Shown: positions 15,723 through 25,431, counted from the first letter of the stretch. The stretch: DNA of 58,140 bases from an uncultured Clostridiaceae bacterium (GCA_947642455.1 CANRSN010000012.1:1-58140), one strand, 5' to 3'. Made by a program: numbers and translations. Notes: generated by a model from the sequence alone, not told the origin.

Positions 15723-16739
15723 ATGTCAAATTGGTATTTAGAAAATGGGAGAGACTCTGATGTAGTTATAAGTACAAGAATAAGGCTTGCAAGAAATATT
15801 GCTGAAATTCCATTTAAAATAAGAGAAACGCAGCAAGACAAAAATAAATTATTAGAAAAAATAAAATATATAACACCAAGTATAGGTTATGGTTTAAAAT
15901 TCTTATATATGAAAGACATAGATGATATTACAAAAATGAGTCTAGTAGAAAAACATATAATAAGTCCAGATATAGGAATATCTAAAGATGAATCATCAGC
16001 AATATTAATAAATGAAGAAGAAAATATATGTATAATGATAAATGAAGAAGACCATATAAGGATACAAATATTTACTTCAGGATTAGAACTAAAACAAACA
16101 ATGAATTTAGCTATAGAAATAGATGAAAATTTAGATAAATTATTACATTATGCACATAGTGAAGAATATGGCTATTTAACAGCATGTCCAACAAACATAG
16201 GAACTGGGCTTAGAGCCTCTGTAATGGTAAGTTTACCAGCATTAAAAATTACAGGAAATTTATCAAAAGTACTTCATATAGTAAATAATTTTGGAATGAC
16301 TATAAGAGGAATATATGGAGAAGAAAGTGAAAGTAAAGGAAATATATATCAAATTTCAAATAATCAAACATTAGGTATCACAGAAAAAGAAATTATTGCA
16401 AATTTAGAAAATATAACTAAAAAGGTAATAGAACAAGAAAGATTAGCAAGGAAATTTTTAGCAAAAAATTCTATAGAATTGGAAGATAGAGTATATAGAG
16501 CATATGGAATATTAGCAAATGCAAAAAAAATGTCGTCAGATGAGTGTGTAAATTTACTTGCAGACATAAAGTTGGGTACAGATTTAGGAATAATTCAAGA
16601 ATTAAATGATAGTAAGGTAAAGAAATTAGAATTATATACAAAACCAGCGAATTTACAAAAATATATTGGAGAGATACTTAATAGACATAATAGAGATATA
16701 AAAAGGTCAGAAATAATAAAACAAATAATAAAAGGTTAA
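15723..16739 (+). CDS. mcsB: Protein-arginine kinase McsB
   Basis: A 338-residue ATP:guanido phosphotransferase-fold kinase that phosphorylates arginines and so marks proteins for ClpCP. Visible family blocks are VVISTRIRLARNIAEIPF near the N-terminus, CPTNIGTGLRASVMVSLPAL (the catalytic Cys/nucleotide region) and RGIYGEESESKGNIYQISN. The C-terminal tail is slightly short. It is in an operon with mcsA before it and clpC after a gap of about 150 bp that holds no gene. Confidence 0.94.
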   Translation: MSNWYLENGRDSDVVISTRIRLARNIAEIPFKIRETQQDKNKLLEKIKYITPSIGYGLKFLYMKDIDDITKMSLVEKHIISPDIGISKDESSAILINEEENICIMINEEDHIRIQIFTSGLELKQTMNLAIEIDENLDKLLHYAHSEEYGYLTACPTNIGTGLRASVMVSLPALKITGNLSKVLHIVNNFGMTIRGIYGEESESKGNIYQISNNQTLGITEKEIIANLENITKKVIEQERLARKFLAKNSIELEDRVYRAYGILANAKKMSSDECVNLLADIKLGTDLGIIQELNDSKVKKLELYTKPANLQKYIGEILNRHNRDIKRSEIIKQIIKG

Positions 16740-16890
16740 GGATATTAGTAAATATATAAGCTTAAACAAAGTGTATTAGTAAAAAATAGAAAGATATAAA
16801 ATAATAATGAAATGTTAAGAATATTGGTAATAAAAAGGTTAAGATCCAGAAGTACATCAATTAAAGAAAATGTATATAGGAGGTAGTAAA

Positions 16891-19365
16891 ATGTATAAAT
16901 TCACAAAAAGAGCTGAAAAGGCTATTTCGATTGCAAATGATATTGCAACAGAATTAGGACACAACTATATAGGTACAGAACATATATTATATGGGCTTTC
17001 AAAAGAAGGTGTAGGAGTAGCAAGTAAAGTGCTAGATAATCAAAATGTAACACCAGAGGCAATATTACAAGAAATAGAGACATTAATAGGAAAAGTAGAA
17101 AATAGAGGAGAAGTAGAAACTATAGGTTTTACTCCAAGAACAAAAAGGATAATTGAAAATGCTTTTAGAGAAGCAAAAAAATTAGGTTCAGATTATATAG
17201 GAACAGAGCATCTACTAATTGGAATAATGAGAGAAGGAGACAGTATAGCAGTAAGAATAATGCTTAACCTAAATGTAGATCCTCAAAAGCTATATAATGA
17301 AATAGTAAAAGTGTTAAATGATGATGAAGCAATATCAAATGTAGACAAAAATAAAGCAAGTACAAAAATATCAGGAAGTTATAATCAAACACAAACATTA
17401 AATCAATTTAGCACAGATTTAACTAAACAAGCAAGAGATGGAAAAATAGATCCTGTAGTAGGAAGAAAAGATGAAATAGAAAGAGTAATACAAATACTTT
17501 CAAGAAGAATGAAAAATAATCCTTGTTTAATAGGAGAACCGGGAGTTGGAAAAACAGCAATAGCAGAGGGATTAGCACAAAAGATAATAAGTGAAGATGT
17601 TCCAGAAGTACTAAAAAATAAGAGATTAGTAAGTATAGATATATCAAGCATGGTAGCAGGAGCGAAATATAGAGGAGACTTTGAAGAAAGAATAAAAAAA
17701 TGCTTAAATGAGGTAAAAAAAGTAGGAGATGTTATTCTATTTATAGATGAAATTCACACAATAGTTGGTGCAGGATCAGCAGAAGGTGCAGTAGATGCAG
17801 CAAATATATTGAAACCACTTTTAGCTAGAGGAGATATTCAAGTAATAGGAGCAACTACTATAAATGAATATAGAAAATATATTGAAAAAGATAGTGCATT
17901 AGAAAGAAGATTTAGTCCTGTTACAGTTTCAGAGCCAACTCCAGAAGATACTATAAAAATATTAGAAGGAATTGTAGATAAATATGAAGCACATCATAAT
18001 GTAAAAATAACAAAAGAAGCAATACACTCAGCAGTTAGTCTTTCAGTTAGGTATATAAATGATAGATTTTTGCCAGACAAAGCAATAGACTTAATAGATG
18101 AAGCAGCATCAAAAGTAAGAATGAAAGCATATACACAACCAGAAAGTATACGTAAATTAGAAGAAGAAATAGTTAAAATAGCACAAGAAAAAGAAGAAGC
18201 TATTAGAATTCAAGATTTTGAAAAGGCAGCTAAATTAAGAGACAAAGCTCATGAACAGCAAGAAAAATTAGAAAAGCAAAAAGAAAAGTGGAAAAATAAA
18301 AATAGTAAAGAATTAATAACATTAACTCAAGAAGATATAGCAGATGTAATAGCTAGTTGGACCAAAATACCAGTTAAAAAGATAACACAAGATGAAAATG
18401 AAAAATTAATAAATTTAGAAAAAAATTTACATGAAAGAGTTATAGGTCAAAATGAAGCGGTAGAAGCTGTTGCAAAAGCAATTAGACGTAGCAGAGTAGG
18501 CTTAAAAGATCCAAACAGACCAATAGGTTCATTCTTATTCTTAGGACCAACAGGAGTTGGAAAAACAGAGCTTTCAAAGGCATTAGCAGAAGCATTATTT
18601 GGAAATGAATCATCAATAATCAGAATAGATATGTCAGAATATATGGAAGGTCATTCAGTATCTAAACTAATAGGTTCTCCTCCAGGATATGTTGGGTATG
18701 AAGAAGGAGGTCAATTAACAGAAAAAATTAGAAGACAGCCATATTCAGTAATATTATTTGATGAAATAGAAAAAGCACATCCAGATGTAATGAATATGTT
18801 ACTTCAAATATTAGATGATGGACGTTTAACAGATAGCAATGGTAGATATGTAAACTTTAAAAATACAGTAATTATAATGACTTCAAATGTTGGTGCAAGA
18901 ATGATTACAGACAAAAAGTCTTTAGGCTTTAGTATGAGTGCTAATAATGATACAGATAAGAAAAATGAAGAAACTAAAAAGGAATATGAAAATATTAAAA
19001 AAGATGTTATGGCAGAATTAAAAAAACAGTTTAGACCAGAGTTTATTAATCGTATAGATGAAATTATAGTATTTCATAAATTGCAAGAGCCTGAAATAAA
19101 ACAAATTATAAAAATTATGATAAAACAAGTATCTAATAGACTTGAAACTCAAGGATATAAACTAGAAGTTCATGAAAGTGTTATAGAAAAAATAATGCAA
19201 ACAGGTTTTGATATTAACTATGGGGCACGTCCACTGAGAAGAGCTATACAAAATAACATTGAAGATAAAATAGCAGAATCTATTTTAGAGGGGAAAATTA
19301 CTAATGATAAGGAAATAATAATTGATACAGATGAGAATGGAATAAAAGTTTCTCAAAAAGAATAA
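16891..19365 (+). CDS. clpC: ATP-dependent Clp protease ATPase subunit ClpC
   Basis: An 824-residue AAA+ unfoldase that feeds ClpP. Layout: double Clp-N repeats (1-145, starting MYKFTKRAEKAISIAND), D1 with Walker A GEPGVGKT (about 215) and Walker B VILFIDEIHT (about 281), a middle UVR-like segment IQDFEKAAKLRDKAHEQ (about 440), and D2 with GPTGVGKT (about 552) and LFDEIEKAHPDV. The end carries NYGARPLRRAIQ. ATAGGAGGTAGTAAA fixes the start at 16891 rather than the ATG seven codons earlier. Last gene of the CtsR operon. Confidence 0.95.
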   Translation: MYKFTKRAEKAISIANDIATELGHNYIGTEHILYGLSKEGVGVASKVLDNQNVTPEAILQEIETLIGKVENRGEVETIGFTPRTKRIIENAFREAKKLGSDYIGTEHLLIGIMREGDSIAVRIMLNLNVDPQKLYNEIVKVLNDDEAISNVDKNKASTKISGSYNQTQTLNQFSTDLTKQARDGKIDPVVGRKDEIERVIQILSRRMKNNPCLIGEPGVGKTAIAEGLAQKIISEDVPEVLKNKRLVSIDISSMVAGAKYRGDFEERIKKCLNEVKKVGDVILFIDEIHTIVGAGSAEGAVDAANILKPLLARGDIQVIGATTINEYRKYIEKDSALERRFSPVTVSEPTPEDTIKILEGIVDKYEAHHNVKITKEAIHSAVSLSVRYINDRFLPDKAIDLIDEAASKVRMKAYTQPESIRKLEEEIVKIAQEKEEAIRIQDFEKAAKLRDKAHEQQEKLEKQKEKWKNKNSKELITLTQEDIADVIASWTKIPVKKITQDENEKLINLEKNLHERVIGQNEAVEAVAKAIRRSRVGLKDPNRPIGSFLFLGPTGVGKTELSKALAEALFGNESSIIRIDMSEYMEGHSVSKLIGSPPGYVGYEEGGQLTEKIRRQPYSVILFDEIEKAHPDVMNMLLQILDDGRLTDSNGRYVNFKNTVIIMTSNVGARMITDKKSLGFSMSANNDTDKKNEETKKEYENIKKDVMAELKKQFRPEFINRIDEIIVFHKLQEPEIKQIIKIMIKQVSNRLETQGYKLEVHESVIEKIMQTGFDINYGARPLRRAIQNNIEDKIAESILEGKITNDKEIIIDTDENGIKVSQKE

Positions 19366-19371
19366 TTAGGT

Positions 19372-19497
19372 TAAGTTTCGGTACTTTTTTGAAATAACAA
19401 GTTTTAGGCTTAAAATATCTCCTACCAGAATATTATAGTACTTATATAACTCTGATTTTAATCTGTGAAATGAAACAAATTGTACTCTTTTTCACTG
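19372..19497. repeat. Hybrid foldback remnant (arm B joined to arm A)
   Basis: The first half, AGTTTCGGTACTTTTTTGAA to CCAGAATATTA, matches the arm of copy 7 (type B). The second half, TAGTACTTATATAA to GTGAAATGAAACAAATTGTA, matches the arm of copy 2 (type A). The core is gone. Two arm types meeting in one remnant indicates recombination between copies. Confidence 0.7.
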
Positions 19498-19514
19498 AAA
19501 CTTAACAATTTTTA

Positions 19515-19543
19515 TTGAAAAATAAAGGAAATTATGGTAAAAT
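19515..19543 (+). promoter_or_regulatory. SigmaA-type promoter
   Basis: TTGAAA (19515-19520), 17 nt, TAAAAT (19538-19543), about 100 nt before the start at 19645. The 5' leader in between (AAAGCATCAAGGAAG..., GTTGTCAATTGACAGG) has a small inverted repeat, TTGTCAATTGACA. Confidence 0.5.
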
Positions 19544-19644
19544 AATTAAAGTATATAAATTAATCTCCTAAAAAGCATCAAGGAAGTAGTAGAGTAACTA
19601 TTAATTAGCAAACATGAGTTGTCAATTGACAGGAGGAGGAAAAG

Positions 19645-20157
19645 ATGAATAATAACGTATTGGTATTTCATGAAGCGACAATAATTAGAGCTACTTTAGA
19701 GAAAGATAAAAAAGCATTTTATTTTGAATGTATGTACAATGAAACAAATAGTGTAAGTAATGCTGATATTGGAATAATACCAATTAGCTGCAAATCTGGT
19801 TACAAAAGATTTTTCAAGATGTTTGGAATAAAAATTACCCATAAAACAGCTTCCAAAAAAGGAAATTTGATTGAAAAAGAAGGTATTAAATGTAATCTTA
19901 TATTCTATGATGGAGCAATTGTAGCAATAACACCTGCAAATGTAAATCTTTGGGTCGCAAACTACTTTGAATTTACTAGGGGAGAAATTTGTTCCTTACA
20001 GCAACTTAAGGAATTATTAAAAGAGGAATTGCAGAAAGAGAAATTATTGCAAATAGAAAGATATAATGAAGAAATTAAACGGGTAAAAGAAGAACAAGAA
20101 GAACTTAAAAGAGCGTGTTTTTCAATTCTGATATGCAATATGAAATTTAACATTTAA
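19645..20157 (+). CDS. Unknown protein with C-terminal coiled coil
   Basis: A 170-residue soluble protein of unknown family. The first 115 residues look beta-rich (VLVFHEATIIRATLEKDKKA, FYFECMYNETNS, CNLIFYDGAIVAITPANVN). Residues 120-155 form a Lys/Glu coiled coil (LLKEELQKEKLLQIERYNEE, IKRVKEEQEELKR). A short hydrophobic end follows (CFSILICNMKF). AGGAGGAGGAAAAG precedes the ATG. Monocistronic, with promoter and terminator. Confidence 0.55.
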   Translation: MNNNVLVFHEATIIRATLEKDKKAFYFECMYNETNSVSNADIGIIPISCKSGYKRFFKMFGIKITHKTASKKGNLIEKEGIKCNLIFYDGAIVAITPANVNLWVANYFEFTRGEICSLQQLKELLKEELQKEKLLQIERYNEEIKRVKEEQEELKRACFSILICNMKFNI

Positions 20158-20217
20158 TAAAGTAACATACTATGAAAGTATAACATAATTTTATATTTTT
20201 CTAGCATAAAATAAAAG

Positions 20218-20256
20218 CACATATAATAAATCGGTAAGATATTATATGTGTTTTTA
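20218..20256. terminator. Hairpin terminator between convergent genes
   Basis: CACATATAATA / TATTATATGTG stem followed by TTTTTAGTTTTTTT. A degenerate GGAAAGTATAACA repeat (20172-20202) precedes it. Confidence 0.7.
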
Positions 20257-20319
20257 GTTTTTTTGACTATGTAGGCTTATAAATTCAAATATCAAATATA
20301 CTCTTTTTGCCGTCTAAAT

Positions 20320-21180
20320 TTAGCAAGGATTGACATGTATAATAGTATTATATATTTTATCAAGAGAATTAATGTCCTTTTCAAGGCTATCTGCAAGAGA
20401 GTGACTATCAAAAGTAGACATATTACCATCAACAAATATTGTTAAAACTACAATATATTGGTAGCCAACAGGAGAGGAAGAGACATTATCAATTTTAACA
20501 ATATCTTTATAATTTTTAGCCATAGAAAATATTATGTCTTGAGTATTTGGGTCAAGAGATTTATCCATTAATGTGTTATAACTTTCAATGAAGATTTTAA
20601 CTCCAGTAATTGCAATCCAAATAGAAATACCAATACCAACTAGACCATCAAGCCAGTAAATATTTGAAAGAGTTGCAAGTATTGAAATAAGGGTAAAAGT
20701 AGTAACAATACAATCATTGCGATGGTCTTTCATATTAGATTCTAATAAAATGTTTTCAAATTTTTTAGAGAGTTTGTAAGTATATATAAATAGGGAAAAT
20801 TTTACAATTATAGTAATTATACAAACTATCACAAGAAGCCAAGAAAATTGCATTTTATTTTGTTCTATTAAAGACATAATAGAGTCATATAAAAGTTTAA
20901 AAGCTACAAGAATCATTGATATACTAATAAAAAGCGAGAATATATATTCAGCCTTTCCATGTCCAAAGTTGTGGTTATCATCTTGTGGTTCACTTGCTAT
21001 TTTGTTTCCAATAGCAGTCATAATTGAAGCAAAAATGTCACCAGCACTGTTGGCACTGTCTGCTATCATTGATTGACTTTTTGAAATAAAGCCAATAGTA
21101 GCTTTTATTATTAATAAAAATATGTTTCCAATAATTCCAAAAATCCCAGCTCTTTTAGTAAGCTTAAATCTATCATCCAT
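20320..21180 (-). CDS. Cation diffusion facilitator (CDF) transporter
   Basis: A 286-residue metal/proton antiporter. TM helices fill the first 205 residues: FGIIGNIFLLIIKATIG, then the metal-site helix SMIADSANSAGDIFASIMTA and the FGHGKAEYIF block that marks the family. The cytosolic C-terminal domain (from about 210, MDKSLDPNTQDIIF) ends in IHVNPC. The first motif reads DSANSAGD where many CDFs have DSxHxxxD, so metal choice is open. The start at 21180 follows AAAAGGATGATATTTTT; an ATG ten codons earlier overlaps this site. Confidence 0.9.
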   Translation of the reverse strand: MDDRFKLTKRAGIFGIIGNIFLLIIKATIGFISKSQSMIADSANSAGDIFASIMTAIGNKIASEPQDDNHNFGHGKAEYIFSLFISISMILVAFKLLYDSIMSLIEQNKMQFSWLLVIVCIITIIVKFSLFIYTYKLSKKFENILLESNMKDHRNDCIVTTFTLISILATLSNIYWLDGLVGIGISIWIAITGVKIFIESYNTLMDKSLDPNTQDIIFSMAKNYKDIVKIDNVSSSPVGYQYIVVLTIFVDGNMSTFDSHSLADSLEKDINSLDKIYNTIIHVNPC

Positions 21181-21265
21181 AAAAATATCATCCTTTTTGT
21201 TTAAATGCAATGGTAACAGTATAACACTTAAAAATTAAATATTCAACCACATGAATTAAAAATTA

Positions 21266-21315
21266 GCAAAAAAGAATACAATTTATTACATTTCACAGAT
21301 TAAAATCAGATAATT
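21266..21315. repeat. Arm-only foldback remnant (type A)
   Basis: AGCAAAAAAGAATACAATTT then ATTACATTTCACAGATTAAA, the left arm of copy 2 with no core or partner arm. It lies in the 250-bp gap between divergent genes. TTGCCTT / AAAGGCAA (21374-21410) forms a weak hairpin before the next gene. Confidence 0.6.
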
Positions 21316-21430
21316 CATAAAACTTATAGAAAGTACTTGTAAAAAAATAAAAATATATGTAAAATAAATAAATAAGGTTGCCTTATCCAAAGAAAGATTT
21401 AGTAAAGGCAAGGAAGGAAAGAGTTAAATA

Positions 21431-22936
21431 ATGCAAAAGAGAAAAGAAGAAGGAATAACATTAGTAACATTAGTAGTAACAATAGTAGTATTAATTATAT
21501 TAACAAGTATTACCATAGTTGCAACTATAGGAGATAATGGGCTTATAACAGTATTAGAACAGGGAAGAGAAAATGTTATAAATGATATAGAAGGACAAAA
21601 ACAAAAGTTGAATGAAATAGAAGAAGAAAGAGAAAAGACAGGAATAACAAAACCAAACGGAGGAGGTACAAATAAGCCTACAAGAGACGATACAGGAGTA
21701 AACTCACCAGTCTTAGGAGATGGAATGATTCCTATAAAAAATAATGGGGAAAATTGGGTAATATGTTCTACTGATGATATAGAATGGTTTAATTATACAA
21801 AACAAGAAAGTAGTACAGAAAATGGAGGAACCAGTAAATGGGCAAATATTATGCTTTCAGATGGAAAATATAAATTTGGAGAAAATGCAAAGGTAGGAAC
21901 TATAGTACAAGATAAAGAATTAGGAAGCATGTTTGTATGGATTCCACGATATGCTTATAAAATTACATATTATACAGATAATAATAAAAATACAATAAGT
22001 TCAAACAACACAATTTATGGAAAAGTAGATATAAAATTTATAAAAGGAAATGAAAATATAACTTGGGATGAAAACAAATGCAAATATGCAGATGATAATA
22101 CATTAACTCAAAATGATTATATCGTACACCCAGCATTTACAGAAAATGCAAGTTTAGGAGGAGGTTTTGGGGAGATTTCAGGTATATGGATAGGAAAATT
22201 TGAAGCAAGTAGAAGTGATGCAACATCCACATTAATGGGAACAAGTGAAATCTTAAAAGTAGTTCCAAATGTAGCAAGTTGGAGAAATATAAGTATATCA
22301 CAAATGTATTCTATATCTAAACAATATAATGAAAATTTGAATAGTCATATGTTAAAAAATAGTGAATGGGGAGCAGTAGCTTATCTTTCACATAGCGAGT
22401 ATGGTAGAAATGGAACAGAAATATCAGTAAATCAATGTGAAAGTTATATAACAGGTGCAGGAGCAGGTAAAGGATTAAATAATACATTTAATAATACATA
22501 TACATATTCTACAGGAAACTTTGAAACTACATATGCTTATAATACGTCTCAAGGAAAAAAAGCTAGTACAACAGGAAATGTATATGGAATTTATGATTTG
22601 GTAGGTGGAGCAAATGAGCTAACAGCAACATATTATAATAATAGTGATGAATTAGTAAATGGTAGACCTTTTGCAAATACAGGAAAAATAAGTGATAAAT
22701 ATTCTATTTCATATTCTGGAACAGAATTAAATGATAATTATATAAAAGGAGATGCAACTTATGAAACAAGAAAATGGAATTCAGATAATTCAAATTTTGT
22801 AAATTCAGAGACTCCATTTTTAGCATATGGAGGATATTATAGTTTATTGGACAATGCTGGGATATTTGGCTTTGATGCCAATGATGGAAAGGCAAGCAAT
22901 TATACAGGCTTCAGAGCTTGCCTTATTGTAGAATAA
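21431..22936 (+). CDS. Surface protein: type IV pilin-like N-terminus plus FGE/C-type-lectin-like domain
   Basis: A 501-residue protein. The N-terminus KEEGITLVTLVVTIVVLIIL resembles a prepilin-type signal (charged leader, G, then a long hydrophobic helix). A coiled spacer follows (VLEQGRENVINDIEGQKQK). The body resembles sulfatase-modifying-factor/C-type lectin folds: SMFVWIPRYAYKI, GGGFGEISGIWIGKFEASR, NVYGIYDLVGGANELTATYY and a final NYTGFRACLIVE. It is related to the broken gene at 1-565, but its end lacks the G+C-rich Asn-codon pattern. Possibly an adhesin. AAGGAAGG precedes the ATG. Confidence 0.7.
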   Translation: MQKRKEEGITLVTLVVTIVVLIILTSITIVATIGDNGLITVLEQGRENVINDIEGQKQKLNEIEEEREKTGITKPNGGGTNKPTRDDTGVNSPVLGDGMIPIKNNGENWVICSTDDIEWFNYTKQESSTENGGTSKWANIMLSDGKYKFGENAKVGTIVQDKELGSMFVWIPRYAYKITYYTDNNKNTISSNNTIYGKVDIKFIKGNENITWDENKCKYADDNTLTQNDYIVHPAFTENASLGGGFGEISGIWIGKFEASRSDATSTLMGTSEILKVVPNVASWRNISISQMYSISKQYNENLNSHMLKNSEWGAVAYLSHSEYGRNGTEISVNQCESYITGAGAGKGLNNTFNNTYTYSTGNFETTYAYNTSQGKKASTTGNVYGIYDLVGGANELTATYYNNSDELVNGRPFANTGKISDKYSISYSGTELNDNYIKGDATYETRKWNSDNSNFVNSETPFLAYGGYYSLLDNAGIFGFDANDGKASNYTGFRACLIVE

Positions 22937-22939
22937 AGT

Positions 22940-23027
22940 AACATTCAGAGGTTAGAAAAATTTATATTCTACTGTATTTATATTACCTAAAATATATATG
23001 TTAATAACTGTGAATGTAAACCCGAAA
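22940..23027. repeat. Foldback remnant (type C arms)
   Basis: ACATTCAGAGGTTAGAAAAA, TTTATATTCTACTGTATTTA and an end AACTGTGAATGTAA follow the copy 5 arm (GAGAGGTAAGCAAAATTTAT). There is no core. It lies just after the surface protein gene. Confidence 0.5.
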
Positions 23028-23122
23028 TATTACATGAATATTACAAATTATTACAAAACTATTGCAATTTGTTTACAAATATGTTACAATATATTATATA
23101 TTCAAAAGAGAAGGTGGAAAAT

Positions 23123-23455
23123 ATGGAACTAATGATTATAATATATATGTTAATATTTGTAATATTTATATTAATTGCATTACCAATAATGCAACTTAAA
23201 TTATCAGGTATAAAAGTAAAAGACTTCTGGACATTTATAGAAGCAAATCAAATGCTAGATAAATTATACATTTTTTCAAAAAAATATGAGAAAATGAGTC
23301 CACAAGAGCAAATAATATTTTTAATGGAGGCAGAAAAAGTATTTACTGCATTTGACAAAATACCACAAGTTATTTGGGAAGAAGAATATCAAAAATATTC
23401 AGAAGTATTAAATACATATAAAAACATTAGAGTGCTAAGATGGGCATCAAATTAA
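23123..23455 (+). CDS. Unknown protein with one N-terminal membrane helix
   Basis: A 110-residue protein. The first 28 residues form a membrane helix (MELMIIIYMLIFVIFILIAL). The rest is helical and cytosolic (KDFWTFIEANQMLDKLYIFS, MSPQEQIIFLMEAEKVFTAF) and ends in a basic VLRWASN. The start at 23123 follows GAGAAGGTGGAAAAT; the ATG 18 codons earlier has no ribosome site. No family recognised. Confidence 0.6.
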   Translation: MELMIIIYMLIFVIFILIALPIMQLKLSGIKVKDFWTFIEANQMLDKLYIFSKKYEKMSPQEQIIFLMEAEKVFTAFDKIPQVIWEEEYQKYSEVLNTYKNIRVLRWASN

Positions 23456-23485
23456 TAAATAGTAATAAAAATTGTTATAAAAATG

Positions 23486-23527
23486 GAGAATATAAACTAT
23501 ATAATGGTGGATATTCTCTATTTTTTA
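23486..23527 (+). terminator. Hairpin terminator
   Basis: GAGAATAT / ATATTCTC arms followed by TATTTTTTATAT. Confidence 0.6.
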
Positions 23528-23583
23528 TATACTAGAAAAGAATAACAAATTGTTATGATTTTTTGGTATATAAAAGCTTTGCA
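23528..23583. repeat. Palindrome of the GGAAAGTATAACA family with tail
   Basis: ACTAGAAAAGAATAACAAAT then TTGTTATGATTTTTTGGTA, followed by the shared TATAAAAGCTTTGC tail. A later CAAAATTGCTAAAGCAATTTT also recurs after the palindrome at 5824. Confidence 0.6.
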
Positions 23584-23710
23584 GAACATTCACACAAAAT
23601 TGCTAAAGCAATTTTAACTGTGGAAATAAAGACCAAAAGCTATATAATAAGAATAATAAATAAAAAGACTAATATAATATTATAAAGTAGAATATGAAAG
23701 GGTGTATTAC

Positions 23711-24844
23711 ATGAAAATTAGATATTTTGACCATGCTGCGACAACAGCGGTAAAAGAAGAAGTATTAAAAGAAATGTTACCATTTTTTAATATAGAATAT
23801 GGAAATGCGTCATCTTTATATAGCATAGGAAGGCAATCTAGAAAAGCGTTAGATCAAGCGAGACATAGAGTAGCAAAAGCAATAAACTGTGAAGCAAAAG
23901 AGGTATATTTTACTTCATGTGGAAGTGAAAGTGATAATTTAGCATTAAAAGGAGTATCATATGCAAATAAAGGAAAGGGAAAACATATAATAACAACAAA
24001 AATAGAGCATCCAGCAATATTGCAAACATGTAATACATTAGAAAAACAAGGATTTGAAGTAACATATCTTAATGTAGATGAAGAAGGTTTAATAAATGTG
24101 CAAGAATTAGAAAATTCAATAAAAAATAATACAATATTAATAAGTATAATGTTTGCAAATAATGAAATTGGAACAATACAGCCAATAAAGGAAATTGGGG
24201 AGATAGCCAAAAAGCATAAAATTTTTTTTCATACAGATGCAGTTCAAGCAATAGGAAATGTTAGAATAGATGTAAACGAATTGAATATAGATTTATTATC
24301 AATGTCAGCACATAAATTTTATGGTCCAAAAGGAGTAGGCGCTTTATATATACGAAAAGGAATAGAATTTGAAAGAATCCAAGATGGAGGCCATCAAGAA
24401 AAAAATAAAAGGGCTGGAACAGAAAATGTGGCAGGAATTGTAGGGCTAGGAAAGGCGATAGAAATTGCATATCAAAATTTTGATAAATATAATGAGAAAT
24501 TAACAGATTTAAGAGATTATTATATATCACAAATAGAAAAAAAGGTAACAAATGCAAAATTAAATGGTCATAGAACAAATAGATTGCCAGGAAATGCTAA
24601 TATATCTTTTAAAGGTGTAGATGGTCAATTATTGCTATTAAATTTAGATGAAAGAGGAATTTGTGCTTCAAGTGGAAGTGCATGTTCATCAGGTTCAGAT
24701 TCACCTTCACATGTACTTACATCAATAGGATTACCAGCAGAATATGCACAAGGTTCTTTAAGAGTAACCATAGGAGACGAAAATACAAAAGAAGATATAG
24801 ATTATCTAGTAGATAGTATTGTAGAAATATTAAATAATAATTGA
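23711..24844 (+). CDS. Cysteine desulfurase (NifS/IscS family)
   Basis: A 377-residue PLP enzyme that takes sulfur from cysteine for Fe-S clusters or tRNA thiolation. Blocks: YFDHAATTAVKEEVL at the N-terminus, TSCGSESDNLALKG, HTDAVQAIGNV, the PLP lysine in SAHKFYGPKG (about Lys202), RAGTENVAGIVGLGKA, and the catalytic loop ICASSGSACSSGS with Cys at about 325. GAAAGGGTGTATTAC places the start at 23711. No iscU or thiI gene follows, so its sulfur acceptor is encoded elsewhere. Confidence 0.92.
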   Translation: MKIRYFDHAATTAVKEEVLKEMLPFFNIEYGNASSLYSIGRQSRKALDQARHRVAKAINCEAKEVYFTSCGSESDNLALKGVSYANKGKGKHIITTKIEHPAILQTCNTLEKQGFEVTYLNVDEEGLINVQELENSIKNNTILISIMFANNEIGTIQPIKEIGEIAKKHKIFFHTDAVQAIGNVRIDVNELNIDLLSMSAHKFYGPKGVGALYIRKGIEFERIQDGGHQEKNKRAGTENVAGIVGLGKAIEIAYQNFDKYNEKLTDLRDYYISQIEKKVTNAKLNGHRTNRLPGNANISFKGVDGQLLLLNLDERGICASSGSACSSGSDSPSHVLTSIGLPAEYAQGSLRVTIGDENTKEDIDYLVDSIVEILNNN

Positions 24845-25016
24845 GAAAGTAAATACTCAGATGTAAGCAAAGCTTATAACTTGTAGTATTATTAATATTA
24901 TTTTACATTAAATTATAAAAAGTGAATAAAAAATAGAAAAAAATAAATACTATTATAGAAATAAATGAAATTCCTATATCTGTATATAAATAGATGGAGA
25001 AAGGAAAGTTCTATAA

Positions 25017-25370
25017 TGGTAAAGAAAACAAAAAATATAGTATTAGGTTTAATTGCAGGATTTATTAGTCGGTTTCTTTGCTTCTGGAGGCGGACTAATA
25101 TTAGTTCCTGCTTTTGTTTATTTTCTAAAAATGGAAGATAAAAAAGCAAGAGGTACATCTGTATTTTGTATATTACCTATGGTAATAGCGAGTAGTATAT
25201 TTTATTATAAAGATAATTATATAAATTGGGAAATTGGTATAAAATGTGCAATTGGTGGAATAATAGGAGGAATAATAGGTGCAAAACTTTTAAAAAAGTT
25301 ACCAACAAAATATATTAGAATAGCATTTACTATTTTTTTAATATATGTAGCATTTAAAATGCTGTTTTAG
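25017..25370 (+). pseudogene. TauE/SafE-like transporter half, frameshifted
   Basis: The frame opens MVKKTKNIVLGLIAGFIS and then, after AGT at 25067-25069, an extra C (about 25070) shifts it. The other frame carries on as GFFASGGGLILVPAFVYFLK, ending VAFKMLF at 25370. Joined, this is a clean TauE/SafE N-terminal half (GGG motif, four TM helices). AGAAAGGAAAGTTCTATA precedes the ATG. There is no homopolymer at the break. It could be a true mutation or an assembly error. Its partner half follows at 25432. Confidence 0.75.
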
Positions 25371-25431
25371 TACCAGAAGAGTATAAAATTATAGAAAGAT
25401 ACCAATCTACAATATTTTCGTAGATGAGTAT

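Noticed and set aside
22560-22936. DGR variable region at the end of the 21431 gene
   Set aside because: The 3' end has the A/T-rich codons of the host, no cluster of AAC/AAT codons and no downstream hairpin.
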